Assembly (NCBI GenBank): GCA_964428795.1
Contig: CAYRZL010000019.1
Coordinates: forward strand, 1-34,242
Source: CAYRZL01 sp964428795
GTDB lineage: Bacteria > Bacillota > Clostridia > Lachnospirales > Lachnospiraceae
Reading direction: 5' to 3'
Length of the DNA stretch: 34,242 nucleotides
Position 1 is the stretch's first letter, and the number at the start of each line of letters is the position of its first letter. Of this stretch, positions 8,562 to 16,949 are shown piece by piece. Below the pieces are notes generated by a model, which was given only the letters and a program-made list of their open reading frames with translations, was not told the origin of the DNA and searched no databases. The position numbers and the translations under genes were made by a program.

Positions 8562-9872
8562 TCATTTCAATTCTACCCTGATATCCGTTGTATCATGGAC
8601 ATAGACTGCCTGCAGGAAGAAATCTGCCATTTCTTTCGTCAGGCAGTTCTGTTCTTCGGTATCCCTGTCCTGCTGCGGGGATATCTTTTTTTGCCGATAT
8701 ATGGCGGACAGTACCGCCCGCTCCACCTGCTTCTCCGGAATATATCCGTCATAGCAGCCTGCAAATTTTCCTGCCTGCAGTTTATGAGGGCAATAAAATA
8801 CTGCCTCATGCGCCAGTTCCATGCGGATCATTGCCAGATGGCAGACCCCGCACCGCACCTTTCCCTTCAGCAGATAGGAACTGTCCATTTTAAACGCCGG
8901 CTTTTTCACAGGGCGGATCGCTGCCTGGGCAGCTTCGAACATTTCTCTGGATACGATAGCCGGATGCGCATTCTCTGTCACATTGCGCCGATTTTCCGGC
9001 ACTGCTCTTGTGAGACTTCCCTCGATCCCGATTTTTTCCCTGTTATTCTGCACCTGCGCCCCTGTATAAGCATAACGTTTCAGTATAGTGCGTACCTTAC
9101 CGATATCCCACAGGCTTTCTTTGTCCGGGACCTTGCGGGTACCGCTGTATCTTAATTTTTTCTCACGGTAAACACCCGGCGTCAATATTTTTTCCCCATT
9201 TAAAAAATCCACAATTCTTCTTGTGGACCAATTCTCGTTTGCTTTTTCAAAGATCAGCTTTACCACCTCTGCCGCTTCCGGATCGACCGCCCAGCCGCCT
9301 TTTGTTCCCGCATCCTTTACATAACCATACGGTACTCTTCCTGATGTTCCGATCCCTTTCTCCCATTTTGTCCGGAAAGAGGATTTTGCTCTTTCGGAGT
9401 TTTCCACTCTCCGCAGCAGATCTCCATAGCTGCCCGGCGTGCGGACAGGCCCTGACATCCGCTCTTTTCTGCTGTCATGCCTTCCACCGTCATACCTTCC
9501 GCTGTCATAGCCTTCCTCCACGGAAATCAGCCGGAGACCCAGTAATGGAAAAATCTGTTCCAGATAAATTCCCACCGTGACAGTATCCTCACTTAAAACA
9601 GAAAAATTTTCAATGAGCATCGTATGTATGCCGCCGTGCTTGGCGTCCTCGATCATCCGGTCAAATGCCGGACGCTTCACTGCCACGCCCGTATTTCTGC
9701 CTGCGGCGTCCGCATCATCTATATATTCTGTTATTTCACCGTTCAGATCGGGATGCGCCTGAGCAAACTCCCGCAGCAGCCTGCGCTGGCATTCAATGCT
9801 CCCACATATTTCCTCATCTGACTGTCTGAGATAAAATCCCAGGCCGCCCTTTATCATCCGCTTTCCTTCCAT
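8562..9872 (-). CDS. Large serine recombinase-like protein with degenerate catalytic motif
   Basis: A 436-residue protein with the serine recombinase order: an N-terminal resolvase-like domain (about 1-150), a recombinase domain (about 175-320) and a zinc ribbon with C341, C344, C361 and C373. The nucleophile motif is kept as YLRQSDEE (S18), as is the RPAFDRMIEDAKHGGI segment. The second catalytic motif, typically LSRFGR with essential arginines, reads ENFSVLSED at 88-96 and has lost both arginines. A Gly/Arg/Asp-rich stretch (about 121-140) replaces the usual linker. Known family members integrate or excise mobile elements; this one may be inactive or a helper subunit. It is last of three recombinase-like genes. 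An internal start at residue 6 (MIKGGLG) is possible. Confidence 0.85.
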   Translation of the reverse strand: MEGKRMIKGGLGFYLRQSDEEICGSIECQRRLLREFAQAHPDLNGEITEYIDDADAAGRNTGVAVKRPAFDRMIEDAKHGGIHTMLIENFSVLSEDTVTVGIYLEQIFPLLGLRLISVEEGYDSGRYDGGRHDSRKERMSGPVRTPGSYGDLLRRVENSERAKSSFRTKWEKGIGTSGRVPYGYVKDAGTKGGWAVDPEAAEVVKLIFEKANENWSTRRIVDFLNGEKILTPGVYREKKLRYSGTRKVPDKESLWDIGKVRTILKRYAYTGAQVQNNREKIGIEGSLTRAVPENRRNVTENAHPAIVSREMFEAAQAAIRPVKKPAFKMDSSYLLKGKVRCGVCHLAMIRMELAHEAVFYCPHKLQAGKFAGCYDGYIPEKQVERAVLSAIYRQKKISPQQDRDTEEQNCLTKEMADFFLQAVYVHDTTDIRVELK

Positions 9873-9885
9873 TTATATATCTTCC

Positions 9886-10740
9886 CTATACACTGTTTTT
9901 CACCGCGCTGCCCCGCAGGGCATCCTGGATCCACTGGTAATCTTCCCTGCTCACAAGGGGTTCATGGGAGCACTCATGCACAGTCCATTCCTCCGGCGTC
10001 GTCCGGTGAAACTTTTCCGATCTATATAAGGACTGGCGGATCCTGCCCAGGCATAAGTCCCCGGTATAATTGGGCTGCTGCAGGATCTTATATATCGTAT
10101 CCGCGCGCCAGCGTGCAGGCTTCACTTCCTTTCCGCTGACCAGACACCGGTGCTGTCCCGGCGTCATGGCGCCGATCAGATCCATCCTATGTGCGATCTG
10201 TTTTACCGGAACGCCCAATCTCGCCCATGCAAAAATCATGCGGACTGTATCTGCGGTTTCCTCGTCTGCCAGATAGCAGGTTTTATCCGGTGAAAATTTA
10301 TAGCCAAAAGGCGCTGTGCCATTCGGCAGGACATCCGTCTGCTCCCTGCGTCGTTTTGATGCATCGCTCTGACGTTTCGAAGCCTCTTTCGTATGAATAC
10401 CATCTGTCAGCTTCCGCATATATTCCGTCAGCCGCTTCATATCCGCTTCCCTGTCACTGTCAAAATCCTCTTTTAAGGAGATCAGCCGCACATTCAGACA
10501 GGGGAATATAATTTTTGCATAATATCCGGTTTCCAGCTCATCCTGTCCAAAACCGGCAAAATCAGAAATGACAATGCACTGAATCTGCCCGTGGAGCACA
10601 TCAGACAGGAGCGTTTCAAATTCCGTATAACAATCCGCATATTCCAACCTGGGATGATCCGCTATGTACCGGCACAGAAGCTGCTTCCTGCTGTCCTGAT
10701 ATTCACCTGTAGACTTCACAAATGCTGCTGTTTTGATCAT
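9886..10740 (-). CDS. Serine recombinase-like protein, catalytically degenerate paralog
   Basis: A 284-residue protein beginning MIKTAAFVKSTGEYQDSRKQ. This start has a GGGAAG site 5 bases upstream and excludes a seven-residue extension that falls in a tandem repeat. The resolvase-like domain is recognisable (LETGYYAKIIFPCLNVRLIS matches the usual ETGYYIEKIFPFLGVRFI). The catalytic serine position appears to be Thr (FVKST), the DDGxSGxxFxRP stretch is deleted, and LSRFGR has become FAGFGQ. A recombinase domain follows (PFGYKFSPDKTCYLADEETA and beyond), but the zinc ribbon and C-terminal coiled coil are missing. It ends 13 bases before the next recombinase. It probably cannot cut DNA alone; a DNA-binding accessory role is an inference. 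Confidence 0.82.
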   Translation of the reverse strand: MIKTAAFVKSTGEYQDSRKQLLCRYIADHPRLEYADCYTEFETLLSDVLHGQIQCIVISDFAGFGQDELETGYYAKIIFPCLNVRLISLKEDFDSDREADMKRLTEYMRKLTDGIHTKEASKRQSDASKRRREQTDVLPNGTAPFGYKFSPDKTCYLADEETADTVRMIFAWARLGVPVKQIAHRMDLIGAMTPGQHRCLVSGKEVKPARWRADTIYKILQQPNYTGDLCLGRIRQSLYRSEKFHRTTPEEWTVHECSHEPLVSREDYQWIQDALRGSAVKNSV

Positions 10741-10744
10741 GATA

Positions 10745-10828
10745 CTTCCCTTCAAAACCATTCTTTCAAAACTATTCTTTCAAAGCCATTCCTTCAAAGC
10801 CATTCTTTCGAAACCATTCTTTCGGAAG
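10745..10828. repeat. 14-bp direct tandem repeat, about six copies
   Basis: Consecutive 14-base units with plus-strand consensus CATTCTTTCAAAAC occur at 10759-10772, 10773-10786, 10787-10800, 10801-10814 and 10815-10828, with a diverged copy at 10745-10758. Units differ at one to four positions. The array spans the 3' end of one recombinase-like gene and the start region of the next. Because 14 is not a multiple of three, a change in copy number shifts the reading frame. Confidence 0.88.
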
Positions 10829-11473
10829 CTGTTTCTTCCAATATATATACGCCTCCGGAAACACGATCTCCACCGTCTCCATGTTGCAGATCAGCACCCG
10901 GTCGATCCATTTGCGCACCTGCGCCTTCCCCAGACGTTCCGGCACATCCAGATTCGCATATAGTTGTATCCAAGGATTCCGGCTGCTGAACGCTGTCTCC
11001 AGCTTATCTGCCCGTTCCATCAATTCAGAAATATGTGATTCTTTTTCTGCAAGCTGTGCAGAAACCTCCGCCCTGTGCGCTTCATAGTCTTCCTCAGACA
11101 GCTCTCCTTTTTCCCACATGCGGGACAGGGACAACTGCTGTCTGGATAACTGCGCCACCTGCTGTGAAAGCTGTCTCATACGCTCTGCAAGCGGTTGTTT
11201 TCGCTGCTCTTTTTCTGCTTCGCCATCACCGGCATCCAACCGTTTCAACACGTGGGAAGCCTGATCCCGTTCCCGGCGAAGCGCCGCCACCGCCTGTTCC
11301 ATTACCACATCATAGGAGATTCTCTCCTTATCCCACCAGCCAATGGAAAATGTCTGGTATGGGGGATCGTCCTGGTGCAGACGACACATGAGAGGTTTTC
11401 CGGTGGTTTTATCAAAGATCTGTTTTACAAATGCATTGTCTGCACGCTGTGACTTTGGTATCTTTTGTTTCAT
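10772..11473 (-). CDS. Recombinase-associated coiled-coil protein (C-terminal half only)
   Basis: A 233-residue protein resembling the C-terminal part of large serine recombinases, without resolvase or recombinase domains. Residues about 60-165 are strongly coiled-coil (RERDQASHVLKRL, RMRQLSQQVAQLSRQQLSL, EEDYEAHRAEVSAQLAEKES). The end resembles the RKWIDRVLI-METVEIVF strand pattern of recombinase C-termini. An AGGAAAG site precedes the ATG, so it may be a genuine stand-alone gene rather than debris. Its last residues are encoded by the 14-base repeat. It is first of the three recombinase-like genes and lies 28 bases after the deaminase relic. It might supply in trans the coiled coil that the following gene lacks (inference). 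Confidence 0.7.
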   Translation of the reverse strand: MKQKIPKSQRADNAFVKQIFDKTTGKPLMCRLHQDDPPYQTFSIGWWDKERISYDVVMEQAVAALRRERDQASHVLKRLDAGDGEAEKEQRKQPLAERMRQLSQQVAQLSRQQLSLSRMWEKGELSEEDYEAHRAEVSAQLAEKESHISELMERADKLETAFSSRNPWIQLYANLDVPERLGKAQVRKWIDRVLICNMETVEIVFPEAYIYWKKQLPKEWFRKNGFEGMALKE

Positions 11474-11501
11474 TACTGAACTTTCCTGTCTGCTTTTATA
11501 T

Positions 11502-12627
11502 CTATATCAATATTTTTTTTATATCCGCGAAGCTCAAATTAATCCCCATCTTTCTGACATGATCAATCCATTCATAAATCATCGTACGTTTATATTTGCG
11601 TTTACCATTTTCATCCCTCATTTTTTCAAGTGCCAATGCCAACAACGCATATTCATTCTCCAAATATGTAGAAAAAATTCCCTGATCATCTGTATTAACG
11701 CATACCGGTATCTGCGGACAATTTACAATTTCTTCCGGAGATATTGCCAATCCAGCATTATAAAATTTGAAAATCGGGTGCTTATCATATCTGTCAAATG
11801 TGCCAATCAGGTAATTGGAAGAAGGGTTACATTCTATCCCAATCCCAACCTCGGAAATCCATTTTTGCATTTCCAACTGCAGATGCTTTACACACTGGAC
11901 AAACACATGGCTGACATCCACTTCTATTACCTTTGCGCCTTCCTTTTTCACATCACTGTTATAGTGATACAAATGATATAGATAGGCGCACTCCGGATTA
12001 AACCTCACATTATATTTTTGAGGATAGTCATGAGCAACTGCATGTCTATTCCATTCAGAATTATCGTCCAGCTCCAAAAAATATCCCCTTATATAGCACT
12101 CGGGATTATCCCCCCCGCAGCTTCCATGCCTCATAATATTCTGAAATACCAAACTTAAAATGGCTGTTACAGTACCCTTCTACAATCGAACTGTCGCTTG
12201 ACGCAAAATGCTCCTTTGCTTCATCCAGAACCGAATAAAAGAAAGCATCGCAAATATAATTTCCATATATTATCCTGAAATATCGGCTGTATTGCTGTTC
12301 AATATCAAGCAGAAGATCATCATATGATTCTTCTCAATTTGAATTCCGCCTCATTCAAACTAATGCCGATCCTACTCCTGTTTCCATCAATCGCAGGATC
12401 GTCTTTCGCACTACAATAGACTTCCTCATTGTCAAAATACCGGACAAAACACGGTGATTTTCTTCAGGTTGAAAGCGGTAACACAATATAGTAAATCCTG
12501 ATAATATTTACGAATATCTTTTGGCAAACTCATCTTCGCTCAGATCCACTGCCCTAAAATATGTGCAAGCTAATTTGTTTGCCTTTTTTGTTTTATTTTG
12601 CTCAACCTCTGTGCGAATATCTGTCAT
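11502..12627 (-). pseudogene. Adenosine-deaminase-like gene, multiply frameshifted relic
   Basis: The longest open piece (11502-12152) carries deaminase C-terminal motifs: GIECNPSSNYLIG, RYDKHPIFKFYNAGL and VNTDDQGIFSTYLENEYALL, including the metal-binding Asp pair. Upstream the same protein continues in other frames: ISEYYEAWKL joins RGDNPECYIRG if the run of seven G at 12110-12116 loses one G. Further breaks lie near 12330 and 12455, and probably near 12510. A possible original start is ATG at 12627 (MTDIRTEVEQNK) after an AAGGA site. The N-terminal HxH motif of housekeeping adenosine deaminases is not seen. The IECNPSSN and NTDDQGIF wording recalls the deaminase subunit RdrB of RADAR anti-phage systems, but this comparison is from memory and no RdrA ATPase is adjacent. 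With several lesions, it is probably dead. Confidence 0.7.
12110..12116 (-). repeat. G7 tract in the deaminase relic (out of frame)
   Basis: Seven G on the coding strand. With seven, the upstream frame reaches TAA right after the tract; with six it continues into the conserved deaminase C-terminus. Confidence 0.9.
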
Positions 12628-12669
12628 TATTATTTTCCTTTTCACCTTAATCATTCGCAACCAAATAGT

Positions 12670-14412
12670 TTACATATTTCTCAGCCATATCATGCCAGTT
12701 TGGAAGCGCATCACCCATGTTCCCCCGCAAGATTCTCTATACATAGCCCACACAAACCAGTAATACGCTATGATCGCGGTATAAGCCATATAATGGAATT
12801 CCAGTTTTTCACTCCAACCATCCTGCAAATACTCTCGGATAAAGCGCCGCGCTTCATCAAATTCATACATAGCATCAACGATATAATAGCCAACATCAAC
12901 ACCAGGATCCGAATACCCAGAGTACTCCCAGTCGATTAAAATGACATTTCCATCTGGTTCTATCATCCAATTTGGCCTATATGTATCGCCATGGCAGAAG
13001 CACTTTTCAACACCATCGCCAACAGTCTGCTCGTAAAGACTCTCCATCTTTGCCTTGAGTTCCTCATAGTTAACAAAGCAATTAGGATCCTTTTCTTTAA
13101 GCAGCCGCTCCATGGCAAGGGCATCGTCCCAAGGCTTCATCCCATAATCGACTTTCACAGGCAGGGAGTGAAGTTTTCTGAGAACACTCAGTATTTTCTT
13201 GCTGTCTTCAAAGTCAGAATAATCCGGTTCTCTAAATTCAGATACAAACTTGGATATCTTCCATCCTTCATTTATATCCATATAGATATATGTCGGGTCG
13301 ATATCAAACTCCTTGGCTTTTACCAGCGAGTTTTTTTCATTTCTTCTGTTGATGATGCTTTCCGTCCCGTCTCCCGGGTGCCGGTAAATGTAATCCACTC
13401 CATCGATTTGAAAGATGAATGAAGTATTGGTAAGTCCTTCGCTGACTGTGCGAAATTCTATGATATCTTCCTCATCACATCGGAATACAAGCTTTATATT
13501 GCGAATGATCTCGCTGTGTGTGTGACCGACATAATCGTTGTCAAACTGACGAAGCTGCTCAAAATAATCAAATTCAAAGATGGCTTTTGATTTATACTCC
13601 TTGAAGAAAAACGGCGGGAGCACATCGAGATTGTCTTTTACGAGCCACTCCCAGAACTTGTCATTATATTCACCAACAGTCCTATCGTCCTCGGCCAGTT
13701 TGATAAAACCTTCTGAGAACTCCGTCTGCCAATATGAATGACCCAGAAGCATCAGCCCGCCATTAAGGGATTTTTCCATCTTAAAAATCCGTCCATCGTC
13801 ACAAATGTGGGCATACATCTCATTTTCCTGATTTTCTGTACTATATCCTGCATAGAATGATTCGTATTCATACTGGTTAAAGGGGTTCTCCACAAAATAG
13901 CTATCACATGTGCAAATATAAGAATTCCTAAGCTCGTTCCTGGCCAGATACAAGCTCTCGATATTGTTTTTCATATTGTACAGAGGATTAAAGATAAATT
14001 TGACTTCATATTTGTCTCGGAGGAAGGCAAACATTTCTTTCTTGTAACCTACCACTACAGTGATATCTCGAACACCTGCTGCAATCAACTGCTGAATTAG
14101 TCTCTCGATAAGTTTCTCCCCTTTGACCTCATACAGCCCCTTAGGCTGTTCAAGAGAAAGAGGAATAAACCTTGTGGCTGATCCTGCTGCCAATATAACT
14201 GCATTATCAACCTTATATGGTTTCAGTGCATCAAGCCCTGCCTCAGTGATTTCACCGTTTCCTGCTTGTATTAACCCTCTCTCGACCAGGTTATTAAATA
14301 CCACCTGATCCCTAAGTGCATTCGATAATGAGATATCATTTTTTATCCCTGCTCTCCCGATAGACGCATTATATAAATTATTGAGGATATTAAATTCAAT
14401 CCTGTTCAGCAT
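12670..14412 (-). CDS. LicC-LicA fusion: winged-helix, nucleotidyltransferase and choline kinase
   Basis: A 580-residue three-part protein. Residues 1-65 look like a winged helix-turn-helix. Residues 68-285 form a nucleotidyltransferase (AVILAAGSATRF, then QPKGL with K91 expected to bind the nucleotide). Residues about 310-580 are a choline/ethanolamine kinase-type domain with FCHGDTYRPNWMI (H474, D476, N481) and the metal-binding D494 in LIDWEYSG. In the LicABCD pathway LicA phosphorylates choline and LicC makes CDP-choline; the fusion would join both steps. It is the last intact gene of the polysaccharide locus. No LicB-type choline transporter is visible, so the substrate could be ethanolamine or another amino alcohol. 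The winged helix suggests DNA binding or a dimer scaffold, untested. Confidence 0.85.
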   Translation of the reverse strand: MLNRIEFNILNNLYNASIGRAGIKNDISLSNALRDQVVFNNLVERGLIQAGNGEITEAGLDALKPYKVDNAVILAAGSATRFIPLSLEQPKGLYEVKGEKLIERLIQQLIAAGVRDITVVVGYKKEMFAFLRDKYEVKFIFNPLYNMKNNIESLYLARNELRNSYICTCDSYFVENPFNQYEYESFYAGYSTENQENEMYAHICDDGRIFKMEKSLNGGLMLLGHSYWQTEFSEGFIKLAEDDRTVGEYNDKFWEWLVKDNLDVLPPFFFKEYKSKAIFEFDYFEQLRQFDNDYVGHTHSEIIRNIKLVFRCDEEDIIEFRTVSEGLTNTSFIFQIDGVDYIYRHPGDGTESIINRRNEKNSLVKAKEFDIDPTYIYMDINEGWKISKFVSEFREPDYSDFEDSKKILSVLRKLHSLPVKVDYGMKPWDDALAMERLLKEKDPNCFVNYEELKAKMESLYEQTVGDGVEKCFCHGDTYRPNWMIEPDGNVILIDWEYSGYSDPGVDVGYYIVDAMYEFDEARRFIREYLQDGWSEKLEFHYMAYTAIIAYYWFVWAMYRESCGGTWVMRFQTGMIWLRNM

Positions 14413-14442
14413 TTTCTATCACCTTTATGCTTCCACTCTGTG

Positions 14443-16014
14443 TCAATACGCTTTTGAGTCGTTTGTCAAACCACTCCATATGGCCTTTGCCACATTGCCT
14501 TTACAGCTTTTATAATCCTGCCCGGCAAGAATCAGTTTCTCGACCTTCAGCTTGCTAATATCTTCCTTATCAATCTCATAAGGATTGGCTGATAGAATAA
14601 CCATGTCAGCAATTTTTCCAACTTCCAAACTGCCACGCTCCTTCTCATCAAAGGTTGTCCAGTATCCGTTATATGTGCTCATCCGAAGGGCATCTTGGAC
14701 AGAAACTGCCTCAGAAGTATTGCTGTTATTCACTGCCCGGTCCATCCACACGATGGGATCTGGTGAAGTACAAGGAGCATCTGAGCCAAAAGACACGACG
14801 ATGCCGTTGTCGAGGAATGTCTTAATTGGATTGAGTCGTAGCCAACGATCATGTCCCATTATTCTTTCCAGGTACTCATCCGGCTCCTGCTTCCAATTAA
14901 TAAATGCACTCTGAATCGGCATCTGAATACCGTACTCCCGGCAAATTTTAATTCCTTCTTCCGTTGGCAGGCAGTCATGAATGATCCCATGACGATGATC
15001 CTTGCGAGGATAATCATCGAGCGCAGCCTTCAAAGCTCTTGTCGCCTGATCAAACGCTTTGTCACCGATGGCGTGCATTTCAATCTGAAGCCCGGCACGG
15101 TTTGCCTGCTTGCAAAAATCAATCACTTTCTCATCGCTATAATATAAGACACCATTCCCGCCCTCCATATCAGTATATGGCTCAATCATAGCTGCATCAT
15201 GGGAGCCAAAACAGCCATCAAGCGCACTTTCAAAGCATCCCCCAATGCGTGGGATCTTTCTGCTCGTTGCGACCTTAATGTTCATAGGCTGAGGGAATAC
15301 CCTGACCTGAAAGCCATTGGTGAGAGCCCTGGCAAAGATTTTCTCAAAGGTAATGTCCAGATTCATCGTGAAACCAACGCCACTGACACTGTGGATCATG
15401 CCAATACCCTTTGATGCAAAGAAGTCAACTGCATTCTGCATATTCTTCATCAATTCGATTAAGGACAACGAACTTGAAATATAATCAGAGAACTTAAAAA
15501 ATGCTTCCTGATTCATTTCTCCTGTGTCTGGATGATAGCCGCGCAGATCTTTGACCTTGCTGTCCATCTTCCCTAACAACCTGGAATTAACAATGCATGC
15601 GTGGCCATCATATTTGACTACCATGATTTCTTTGTCTGGGCAGACAGCGTCCAGTTCCTCACGGCTGATGAGCCTCTTCTCCTTCACGGAATAAGGGGAC
15701 GCCCCAAAAGCAATCAAAGTCTTTGCGGAGGATTGTTTTACAAAGTCACGAACCATCTCCGCGATCTGGACATTAGACTCGGCATCCATCACATTCAGGC
15801 CAGCAAAAAATGTTGAAAATGAAGCGAAATGCTGATGGGTATCCACAAATGAAGGAATCAATGCCTTCCCCTTCAAATTAACTGCCGATACCGCCTTATA
15901 TCGCTCTGGTAGCTCGTTTCCCAAGTAGATTATCTTCCCCTGATCCTCAACAAGATACCTGAACACATCATTATTTTTGTTAACCGTCAGGATATTTCCT
16001 TCATAACACTTCAT
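14443..16014 (-). CDS. YtcJ-like metal-dependent amidohydrolase
   Basis: A 523-residue amidohydrolase-superfamily enzyme. The N-terminal metal site is DTHQHF (H60, H62); further ligands are H314 in MHAIGDKAF and D412 in GSDAPCTSPDP. It ends with the usual composite beta-sandwich return (GSLEVGKIADMVILSANPYE). There is no signal peptide, so it is cytoplasmic. Family members hydrolyse N-acyl or N-formyl groups and related amide bonds; the substrate here is unknown. It lies 30 bases upstream of the LicC-LicA fusion and 15 bases downstream of a LicC-like gene. This suggests it frees or trims an amine that is then phosphorylated or activated (inference). Confidence 0.85.
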   Translation of the reverse strand: MKCYEGNILTVNKNNDVFRYLVEDQGKIIYLGNELPERYKAVSAVNLKGKALIPSFVDTHQHFASFSTFFAGLNVMDAESNVQIAEMVRDFVKQSSAKTLIAFGASPYSVKEKRLISREELDAVCPDKEIMVVKYDGHACIVNSRLLGKMDSKVKDLRGYHPDTGEMNQEAFFKFSDYISSSLSLIELMKNMQNAVDFFASKGIGMIHSVSGVGFTMNLDITFEKIFARALTNGFQVRVFPQPMNIKVATSRKIPRIGGCFESALDGCFGSHDAAMIEPYTDMEGGNGVLYYSDEKVIDFCKQANRAGLQIEMHAIGDKAFDQATRALKAALDDYPRKDHRHGIIHDCLPTEEGIKICREYGIQMPIQSAFINWKQEPDEYLERIMGHDRWLRLNPIKTFLDNGIVVSFGSDAPCTSPDPIVWMDRAVNNSNTSEAVSVQDALRMSTYNGYWTTFDEKERGSLEVGKIADMVILSANPYEIDKEDISKLKVEKLILAGQDYKSCKGNVAKAIWSGLTNDSKAY

Positions 16015-16029
16015 TTTTTCCTGCCTCCA

Positions 16030-16935
16030 TCAGTTGCTATATGAGGAGTCGAGCTGCATTAATTCAAAATAGTTGTCGATCTCCATAATATCCTGTTTCC
16101 TGCACTGGCGGATCTCAACCTGGTAGTTTTCCTTCTTCAGTACAAGTGGAATAAATTCCCAGAAGTAATCTTTTCCATCTTTCATTGCATAGACTTCAGC
16201 AAAGTCCCTTCTCAGTTTGGTGCTGTCTTCAATCGTCCAGAATGAAATGCCATAGTAGTTATAGCAATATGTGTTTCCCTTCTGGTATTCCGTAATATGG
16301 CCATGATCAAGCTTGAAACTCCAGTCATCCGTTTCCAGCGAGTAAGACCCGAGGATATTGCTTGCATACTGGTATTTGGTGATGATACCCGTATTTGTAA
16401 TATACAGATCGGCCTCACACAGGTAGCATTGATCCAGCTTATCAAGCGCCAGCATTACCGAAGAAATATTGTTCGTTTGGTCATAAATATCATTATCTAT
16501 TAAGTGGAGGAACGGATACTTCTCAAGTAATGCATCAAAAGATTCCTTCTTATATCCACGTACTAAGGTAATATCTGTGATTCCAACACCAACAAGTGCG
16601 TCAAGAAGAGTATCAATAATCCTGACACCATTAACCGTCACCATTGGTTTCGGCCTGTCTGCTGTAGCAGGCATCATTCTTGACCCAAATCCAGCAGCCA
16701 GGATGATGGCTCTTTTTACTCTGTATGGTTCAAGAGCCCCTAATCCACTATCCGTGATTTTCAGTCTTTCCCCAGATGTCAAAAGATAACCCTCATCTCT
16801 CAAGGTGCCAATACACCGGCTTATCTCTGTTCCAGAAATGCAAAGATCATCTGAAATGGTTCGGATCGGATATTCTTTTTCGCCGTTTTTTTCTACATAT
16901 GCAAGAAGTTCAAACTGGTAACGGGTAAGTGACAT
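16030..16935 (-). CDS. Winged-helix / LicC-like nucleotidyltransferase
   Basis: A 301-residue protein with an N-terminal winged helix (about 1-68, MSLTRYQFELLAYVEKNGEK) fused to a nucleotidyltransferase (about 70-290). Signature features are AIILAAGFGSRMMPATADRP with the following KPM lysine, VNGVRIIDTLLDALVGVGI, and a catalytic-site Asp in YLCEADLYI. LicC-like enzymes join CTP and a phosphorylated small molecule; the partner is unknown here. The same winged-helix plus nucleotidyltransferase layout occurs in the LicC-LicA fusion nearby, suggesting duplication. It overlaps neither neighbour: 14 bases to the opine-dehydrogenase gene and 15 to the amidohydrolase. Confidence 0.85.
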   Translation of the reverse strand: MSLTRYQFELLAYVEKNGEKEYPIRTISDDLCISGTEISRCIGTLRDEGYLLTSGERLKITDSGLGALEPYRVKRAIILAAGFGSRMMPATADRPKPMVTVNGVRIIDTLLDALVGVGITDITLVRGYKKESFDALLEKYPFLHLIDNDIYDQTNNISSVMLALDKLDQCYLCEADLYITNTGIITKYQYASNILGSYSLETDDWSFKLDHGHITEYQKGNTYCYNYYGISFWTIEDSTKLRRDFAEVYAMKDGKDYFWEFIPLVLKKENYQVEIRQCRKQDIMEIDNYFELMQLDSSYSN

Positions 16936-16949
16936 ACTGCCTCCACAAA

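Noticed and set aside
8562..11473. A complete integrative element with attachment sites
   Set aside because: No matching direct repeats at the edges, no conjugation or phage genes, and the two proteins that keep a resolvase domain have degraded catalytic motifs.
11502..12627. A functional RADAR anti-phage system
   Set aside because: The deaminase-like gene is broken in several places and no ATPase partner lies nearby; only the resemblance of a relic is reported.
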